From NCBI RefSeq assembly GCF_012241385.1, contig NZ_JAAVXB010000012.1:1-64000 (forward strand): DNA of 64,000 bases, read 5' to 3'. Under the pieces are notes generated by a model, which saw only the letters and a program-made list of their open reading frames with translations, had not been told where the DNA came from and did no database searches. This document shows, piece after piece, positions 59,356 through 64,000 of this stretch. Every line of letters starts with the position of its first letter. Position 1 is the first letter of the stretch. A program made the translations under genes and the position numbers. This DNA comes from Solimonas marina (lineage in GTDB: Bacteria > Pseudomonadota > Gammaproteobacteria > Nevskiales > Nevskiaceae).

Positions 59356-59817
59356 TCAGCCGCCGAAGCTGCCGTAGCCGTTGGCGACGAGCACGATGGC
59401 CAGCGTCAGCAGGGCGATGGCGGTGAGCTGGATGTGGACGAAGACGCTGGTCTTGCGGACTTCTGTGGCGTCCGGCATCGCGCCGCTGGTGTCGAGCGCG
59501 GTGCGCCAGCGGATGTAGCGAAGGGTCGGCACGATGGAAACCACGGCGGCCAGCGCGAACAGCCCGAGCACGCCGTGGAAGGCGCCGTTGTGCCAGTAGT
59601 AGCTGGCGCCCTTGCCGCCATGCCAGACGCGCGCCAGACCGGTGATCAGCACCACGCCGGCCATGATGCCGTAGAGGCGGTCCACGCGTGGCAGCAGGCG
59701 GATGGCGCTGGCGGCGCTGCTGCCGATCTTGAGCAGATACAGCTCACTGACCAGCGCGCCGGCCATCAGCCACACGGCGATGTAGTGAATCCACGGCAGG
59801 ACGACGATGCTGAACAT
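59356..59817 (-). CDS. DUF2214 family membrane protein
   Basis: This encodes a 153-residue inner-membrane protein with four helices at about residues 5-24, 47-65, 76-95 and 125-147. LPWIHYIAVWLMAGALVSEL with its His, and DRLYGIMAGVVLITGLARVW, fit the DUF2214/CopD-like class, which may coordinate haem or copper. ATG 59817 follows GGGAG. It lies between nrdB and nrdA but its function is not known; it could simply be a neighbour. Confidence 0.75.
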   Translation of the reverse strand: MFSIVVLPWIHYIAVWLMAGALVSELYLLKIGSSAASAIRLLPRVDRLYGIMAGVVLITGLARVWHGGKGASYYWHNGAFHGVLGLFALAAVVSIVPTLRYIRWRTALDTSGAMPDATEVRKTSVFVHIQLTAIALLTLAIVLVANGYGSFGG

Positions 59818-60064
59818 GGTGGCTCCCGTTGTGTTTGCGGTTGGCGGTGATTCTAGAGAAGCCGGCGGCGGCGCACGATGCTGGGGGACGTGCGTGCCTC
59901 GATACACCGCGCTGCGCGCGGCACTCGGCATGAACGGGTGGGGCGTCGCCGCCGTTTCGAGGGCGCTGGGCGGCTTGTTGCCGTTGGTTGCCGCGACCTG
60001 CGCTATCTCCGCACGCACCGAGGTCGCGGCTTGCGCCGTTCCTGCAGTGGTGGTTTGGGGCAAT

Positions 60065-60094
60065 GAAAAAGCCGCCTCGAAAGGCGGCTTTTTC
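60065..60094. terminator. terminator of nrdA
   Basis: GAAAAAGCCGCC (60065-60076) and GGCGGCTTTTTC (60083-60094) form a 12-bp stem around a TCGAAA loop, past the nrdA stop on the minus strand. Confidence 0.9.
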
Positions 60095-60115
60095 GTGACG
60101 GCTGACGGCGGTGGA

Positions 60116-63097
60116 TTACTGGCAGGCTTCGCAATCCGGGTCGAGGATGGAGCAGACCTTGGCGCTGCCGGTACCCGCTTCGAGCGTCGGCAGTTCCATT
60201 TCCGGGGCCGGCGCGGCCTGCATCGGCTTCGGTGCCGCGGCCGGTGCGGCGCTGGCCGGCTTGGCCGCGATGCCGCCGCTGCTGCCGTTGCCGACTGCGT
60301 TCAGGCGGTTGTCCTGAATCGTCGTCTTCTCGGCGTGCGTGGCACCCATGGTGCGCAGGTAGTACGTGGTCTTCAGGCCCGACACCCAGGCGTGCTTGTA
60401 CAGTTCGTCGAGCTTCTTGCCGGACGGCTGCGCCATGTACAGGTTCAGCGACTGCGCCTGATCGATCCACTTCTGGCGGCGGCTGCCGGCGTCGACCAGA
60501 CGCTTGGCGTCGATCTCGAACGCGCACTTGTAGATCTGCTTGAGCTCCGGCGGGATGCGGTCGATCTGCTGCACGCTGCCGTCGAAGTACTTGAGGTCAT
60601 GCGCCATGACCTCGTCCCACAGGCCCAGGCCCTTGAGGTCGTTGACGAGATACTCGTTGACGACGGTGAACTCGCCGGACAGGTTCGATTTGACGTACAG
60701 GTTCTGGTACGTCGGTTCGATCGACTGCGACACGCCGGTGATGTTGGCGATGGTCGCGGTCGGCGCAATCGCCATGGTGTTGCTGTTGCGGATGCCGGTG
60801 GTCTGGATCTGCGTGCGCAGCGTGTCCCAGTCGAAGCGGCCGGACGCCGAGGTGTCCTGCTTCAGGTACTGCTCGCCGCCGCGGGCGTCGCGCAGCAGCT
60901 TGATCGAGTCGATCGGCAGGATGCCCTGATCCCACAGCGAGCCCTTGAAGCTGGAGTAGGCGCCACGCTCGATGGCGAGGTCGGCCGAGGCCTTGATCGC
61001 GTAGTAGCTGATCGCTTCCATCGACTCGTCGGCGAACTGGATGGCGTCGTCCGACTCGTAGGCCATGCGCTTCTTGTACAGCGCATCGTTGAAGCCCATG
61101 ACGCCGAGACCGACCGGACGGTGACGCAGGTTGGAATTGCGCGCCGTGGCCACCGAGTAGTAGTTGTACTCGATGACGTTGTCGAGCATGCGCATCGCCG
61201 TCGTCACGGTCTTCTCGATCTTGGCGATGTCGAGCGCGCCGTCGGCGCCGATGTGCGCCGGCAGGTTGACCGAGCCGAGGTTGCAGACCGCGATTTCCTG
61301 GCCGGCCTTGGTGTTCAGCGTGATTTCGGTGCACAGGTTCGACGAATGCACGACGCCGACGTGCTGCTGCGGCGAACGCAGGTTGCACGGGTCCTTGAAT
61401 GTGATCCACGGATGGCCGGTTTCGAACAGCATGCCGAGCATCTTGCGCCACAGCTGGATGGCCGGAATGCGCTTGGCGTTCTTCATCCGGCCCTCGTCGG
61501 CCAGACGCTCGTATTCCGTGTACTGCTTCTCGAAGGCGTCGCCGACCAGGTCATGCAGGTCCGGCGTTTCGTCAGGAGAGAACAGCGTCCACTGACCCTC
61601 CTCGACGACGCGCTTCATGAACAGGTCCGGCACCCAGTTGGCCGTGTTCATGTCGTGCGTGCGGCGGCGGTCGTCACCGGTGTTCTTGCGCAGTTCGAGG
61701 AATTCCTCGATGTCGCGATGCCAGGTTTCGAGGTACGCGCACAGCGCGCCCTTGCGCTTGCCACCCTGATTGACGGCGACGCAGGTGTCGTTGGCGACCT
61801 TGAGGAACGGCACGACGCCGTTCGACTTGCCGTTGGTGCCCTTGATCCAGCCGCCCATGCCGCGCACCGGCGTCCAGTCGTTGCCGAGACCGCCGGCAAA
61901 CTTGCTGAGCATGGCGTTGTCGTGGATGGCGCCGAAAATGCCGTGCAGGTCGTCCGGCACCTGCGTCAGGTAGCAGCTCGACAGCTGCGGGCGCAGCGTG
62001 CCGGAGTTGAACAGCGTCGGCGTGCTGCTCATGAAGTCGAAGCTCGACAGCAGCGTGTAGAACTCGACGGCGCGTGCTTCGCGGTCGATCTCGTTGATCG
62101 CCAGGCCCATTGCGACGCGCATGAAGAACGCCTGCGGCAGTTCGAAGCGCGTCTTGTTGCTGTGGATGAAGTAGCGGTCGTACAGCGTCTGCAGGCCCAG
62201 GTAATCGAACTGGCCGTCACGTTCGGCGAGCAGCGCCTTGCCCAGCGCGTCGAGGTCGTAGAGCGCGAGCTTGGGGTCGAGCAGCTCGAGTTCCACGGCC
62301 TTGTGGATATAGGCGCGGAAGTAGTCAGGGTAGACCGCCTTCATTTCCTCGGCGGTCGGACGCGTTTCCGGCAGGCCGAGGAACTTCAGCGCCTCGTGAC
62401 GCAGTGCATCGCCGAGCAGGCGCGCCGAGACGTAGGTGTAGTTCGGCTCCTTCTCGATGCGCGCGCGGGCGGCCAGCGTCAGCGCCTGGCTCAGCTCGGC
62501 TTCCGGGATGCCGTCGTAGAGGTCGCGCAGCGCAGCCTTGACCACTTCCTCGACATCGACGCCGGTGAGGCCGGCGCAGGCTTCGGTGACGAGACGGTGC
62601 ATGCGCGCCTCGTCGAGTCCGATGCTGGTGCCGTCATCGAGCTTGACCGAGATCGTCGGATGCGTCGCCGCCGGCTGAGTCGCCGCCTCGGCAGCGCGCT
62701 TGCGCGCCTGCTCGTCGCGGTAGAGGACGTAGGCGCGCGCAACCTTGTGCTCGCCGCCGCGCATCAGCGCCAGTTCGACCTGGTCCTGGATGTCTTCGAT
62801 GTGCAGCGTGCCGCCGCCGGCCAGATGGCGGGTCAGGCCCGACACGACCTGTTGAGTCAGCGCTTCGACTTTGGCGCGCATCGCTGCCGACGCGGCAGCG
62901 GCGCCGCCTTCGACGGCGAGGAAGGCCTTGGTCATCGCGACATTGATCTTCTGGGCATCGAAGCCCGTCAGCTTGCCGTTGCGGCGGATGACCTTGATCG
63001 CCCCAGGCGCGGTTGCCGCGAACTCTGCGGTGCTGGCCGTGGGCTGAGGCGGTGCGCGGCGCGGGTCGGCGGCCGGCGTGGTGTTCTGCGTGAGCAT
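60116..63097 (-). CDS. nrdA: ribonucleotide reductase class Ia, alpha subunit
   Basis: This encodes a 993-residue catalytic subunit, longer than E. coli NrdA (761). It has two N-terminal ATP-cone domains, at about residues 34-130 (IKVIRRNGKLTGFDAQKIN) and 150-235 (ISVKLDDGTSIGLDEARMHR). The finger-loop and active-site cysteines appear in SSCYLTQVPDDL, SSNLCTEITLN and VCNLGSVNLPAH. The C-terminus CSILDPDCEACQ supplies the redox-relay cysteines. ATG 63097 follows GGGGACGTCC. It converts ribonucleoside diphosphates to deoxyribonucleotides with NrdB. The two ATP cones point to complex dATP control. Confidence 0.93.
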   Translation of the reverse strand: MLTQNTTPAADPRRAPPQPTASTAEFAATAPGAIKVIRRNGKLTGFDAQKINVAMTKAFLAVEGGAAAASAAMRAKVEALTQQVVSGLTRHLAGGGTLHIEDIQDQVELALMRGGEHKVARAYVLYRDEQARKRAAEAATQPAATHPTISVKLDDGTSIGLDEARMHRLVTEACAGLTGVDVEEVVKAALRDLYDGIPEAELSQALTLAARARIEKEPNYTYVSARLLGDALRHEALKFLGLPETRPTAEEMKAVYPDYFRAYIHKAVELELLDPKLALYDLDALGKALLAERDGQFDYLGLQTLYDRYFIHSNKTRFELPQAFFMRVAMGLAINEIDREARAVEFYTLLSSFDFMSSTPTLFNSGTLRPQLSSCYLTQVPDDLHGIFGAIHDNAMLSKFAGGLGNDWTPVRGMGGWIKGTNGKSNGVVPFLKVANDTCVAVNQGGKRKGALCAYLETWHRDIEEFLELRKNTGDDRRRTHDMNTANWVPDLFMKRVVEEGQWTLFSPDETPDLHDLVGDAFEKQYTEYERLADEGRMKNAKRIPAIQLWRKMLGMLFETGHPWITFKDPCNLRSPQQHVGVVHSSNLCTEITLNTKAGQEIAVCNLGSVNLPAHIGADGALDIAKIEKTVTTAMRMLDNVIEYNYYSVATARNSNLRHRPVGLGVMGFNDALYKKRMAYESDDAIQFADESMEAISYYAIKASADLAIERGAYSSFKGSLWDQGILPIDSIKLLRDARGGEQYLKQDTSASGRFDWDTLRTQIQTTGIRNSNTMAIAPTATIANITGVSQSIEPTYQNLYVKSNLSGEFTVVNEYLVNDLKGLGLWDEVMAHDLKYFDGSVQQIDRIPPELKQIYKCAFEIDAKRLVDAGSRRQKWIDQAQSLNLYMAQPSGKKLDELYKHAWVSGLKTTYYLRTMGATHAEKTTIQDNRLNAVGNGSSGGIAAKPASAAPAAAPKPMQAAPAPEMELPTLEAGTGSAKVCSILDPDCEACQ

Positions 63098-63614
63098 ATG
63101 GACGTCCCCTGTGCTACTGAATTCTTGTCTTCCGCTGGCCGTTTCGACGCTTTATTTCCATTGCGGCGATGACGGGTGGCAGGTTGAAAAGACTAGGCAT
63201 CCGTTGTGTGACCGTCAACCGAAATTTTCTAGATATTGTGGTCCTGGGTCACATTAACCCCAAGAGATTGTGTCGAAGCGGTGCATGAACCCTGCACAAG
63301 CTGTGGGCAAACAGGGGAAAGATTCCGATACTTCGAGCAGAAACGAGGACTTAGCGCATCGCGTGGTGCACGATTTCAGGCACGCCCTGCGATTGGGGCC
63401 TGCGGCGCCGGTTCCATGAGGGTTCCACGGACGGCGGATGTGAGCTTAAAGATAGATATACGATATAAAGTTCAATATATCGGCACTTTGCGTGGCGCCG
63501 CTTCCCGGCTGCGAAGATGAAATTTGGGTGAAACCACTCGGCCGGCAAATTTGAATGCCGCGACGTCGCGATTTGCGCACCGCGCCCGGACTGCGCGGCG
63601 CATTCGGGCTGCCG
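63098..63614. other. nrdA upstream and peptidase downstream region
   Basis: This gap of about 520 bp contains the NrdR-like sites at 63194-63241. It also has AT-rich stretches near 63450-63480, and no convincing gene. Confidence 0.5.
63194..63241. promoter_or_regulatory. tandem NrdR-box-like sites before nrdA
   Basis: The box at 63226-63241 contains TCTAGATATTGTGG and matches the NrdR consensus in its inner half-sites. The box at 63194-63209 keeps the right half TTGTGT. They are 32 bp apart, the same distance and order as the pair before nrdB. This suggests joint NrdR repression of both genes. Confidence 0.55.
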
Positions 63615-64000
63615 CTAGCCGACCGGTACCCGCGCTTCGAGGCGGTGGACGTAGGCGTCGAAGCGCGAACGCTCGGCATGCGACAGGCGCGTGCTTTCGG
63701 CCGGGACGTTGAGCAGCGGATTGAGGCGCTGATCGTGTTCCCACAGCTCGAAGTACAGGTGCGGACCGGTCGACAGGCCGGTGGATCCGACGTAACCGAT
63801 GATCTGCCCCGCATGCACATGGCTGCCGCTATGGATGCCGGACGCAATGCTGTGCAGATGGCCATAGCGCGTGGCGACGCCGTGTCCGGAGCGAATCTCG
63901 ACGACGCGGCCATAGTTGCCATGCCACTGCGCCATGCCGACGGTGCCGTCGAGGGCGGCGCGGATCGGCGTGCCGAGCGGCGCGGCATAGTCGATGCCCT
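63615..64000 (-). CDS. M23 family metallopeptidase, 3' part only
   Basis: Only the last 128 codons are in the window; the gene starts beyond 64000. The LytM-type catalytic core is visible: GIDYAAPLGTPIRA (metal-site Asp, at the right edge), RYGHLHSI (HxH motif) and HVHAGQIIGYVGSTGLSTGPHLYFELW. It is probably a murein endopeptidase or an activator of cell-wall amidases, exported to the periplasm. The missing N-terminal half would show whether it carries LysM or coiled-coil domains. Confidence 0.85.
   Translation of the reverse strand, partial: GIDYAAPLGTPIRAALDGTVGMAQWHGNYGRVVEIRSGHGVATRYGHLHSIASGIHSGSHVHAGQIIGYVGSTGLSTGPHLYFELWEHDQRLNPLLNVPAESTRLSHAERSRFDAYVHRLEARVPVG

Noticed and set aside
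59807-63172. A 1121-codon open frame on the plus strand opposite nrdA
   Set aside because: It is an antisense shadow of a strongly conserved gene; GC-rich third positions keep stop codons rare. No ribosome site or family motif is present.
1-64000. tRNA, rRNA or CRISPR arrays
   Set aside because: No cloverleaf with a GGTTC-type arm, no rRNA-like segment and no regularly spaced repeats were found by reading both strands.

Overview
The window is GC-rich DNA from a Gram-negative proteobacterium, most likely a gammaproteobacterium. It has outer-membrane porins of four kinds (DcaP, OprB and two general trimeric types), a class Ia ribonucleotide reductase, DbpA and HopJ-type genes. The lineage is an inference from gene content; there is no rRNA or tRNA in the window to settle it.

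Positions 1-2170 are the distal end of an integron cassette array: five small promoterless plus-strand genes (about 115-2084) separated by attC-like sites. The integrase must lie left of the window. Positions 2265-4800 hold small accessory genes (DUF2199, LMW phosphatase-like, lipoprotein, cupin, secreted RidA) with three copies of a short palindromic repeat. Positions 4808-9657 are a methylotrophy-like module: a PQQ alcohol dehydrogenase with the Asp-x-Asp signature of lanthanide enzymes, a fused periplasmic-binding/cytochrome c protein that looks like XoxJ joined to XoxG, and a divergent porin with a sigma-54-type promoter.

Positions 9694-21421 hold an IclR regulator and cupin facing an eight-gene operon: a HyuA/HyuB ATP-dependent enzyme pair, an HpcH/HpaI aldolase, an MFS transporter, a DcaP porin, a thiolase and both subunits of a 3-oxoacid CoA-transferase. 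The order suggests carboxylation of a ketone (or opening of a lactam or cyclic imide), CoA transfer and thiolysis. A sigma-70 promoter and a perfect palindrome at the start of the operon fit IclR control. Positions 21580-27914 are mostly housekeeping or hypothetical genes (dbpA, SDR/LysR pair, DUF3617, DUF5131).

Positions 27923-36607 encode a complete gallate pathway: a tandem-HTH LysR regulator, an AAHS-type MFS transporter, LigJ-type hydratase, LigK/GalC aldolase, GalD tautomerase, a fused LigB-LigA gallate dioxygenase and a porin. Positions 36947-53400 are a second, unassigned aromatic-catabolism cluster: Asp-box propeller, HpcH aldolase, two tandem 4,5-dihydroxyphthalate-decarboxylase-like proteins, a type I extradiol dioxygenase, a second LigJ, an SDR without its catalytic Tyr/Lys, an FAH-family hydrolase, a second tandem-HTH LysR, three MFS transporters, an Asp/Glu racemase-superfamily enzyme, an amidohydrolase and an OprB porin. 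This cluster and the HyuAB operon are the best candidates for undescribed pathways.

Positions 53408-64000 return to core genes: lipase-like hydrolase, HopJ, a CsbD-like protein, a glycine-zipper protein, a membrane protein, nrdB, a DUF2214 gene, nrdA, and the 3' end of an M23 peptidase gene. Tandem NrdR-box-like sites 32 bp apart precede both nrdA and nrdB.
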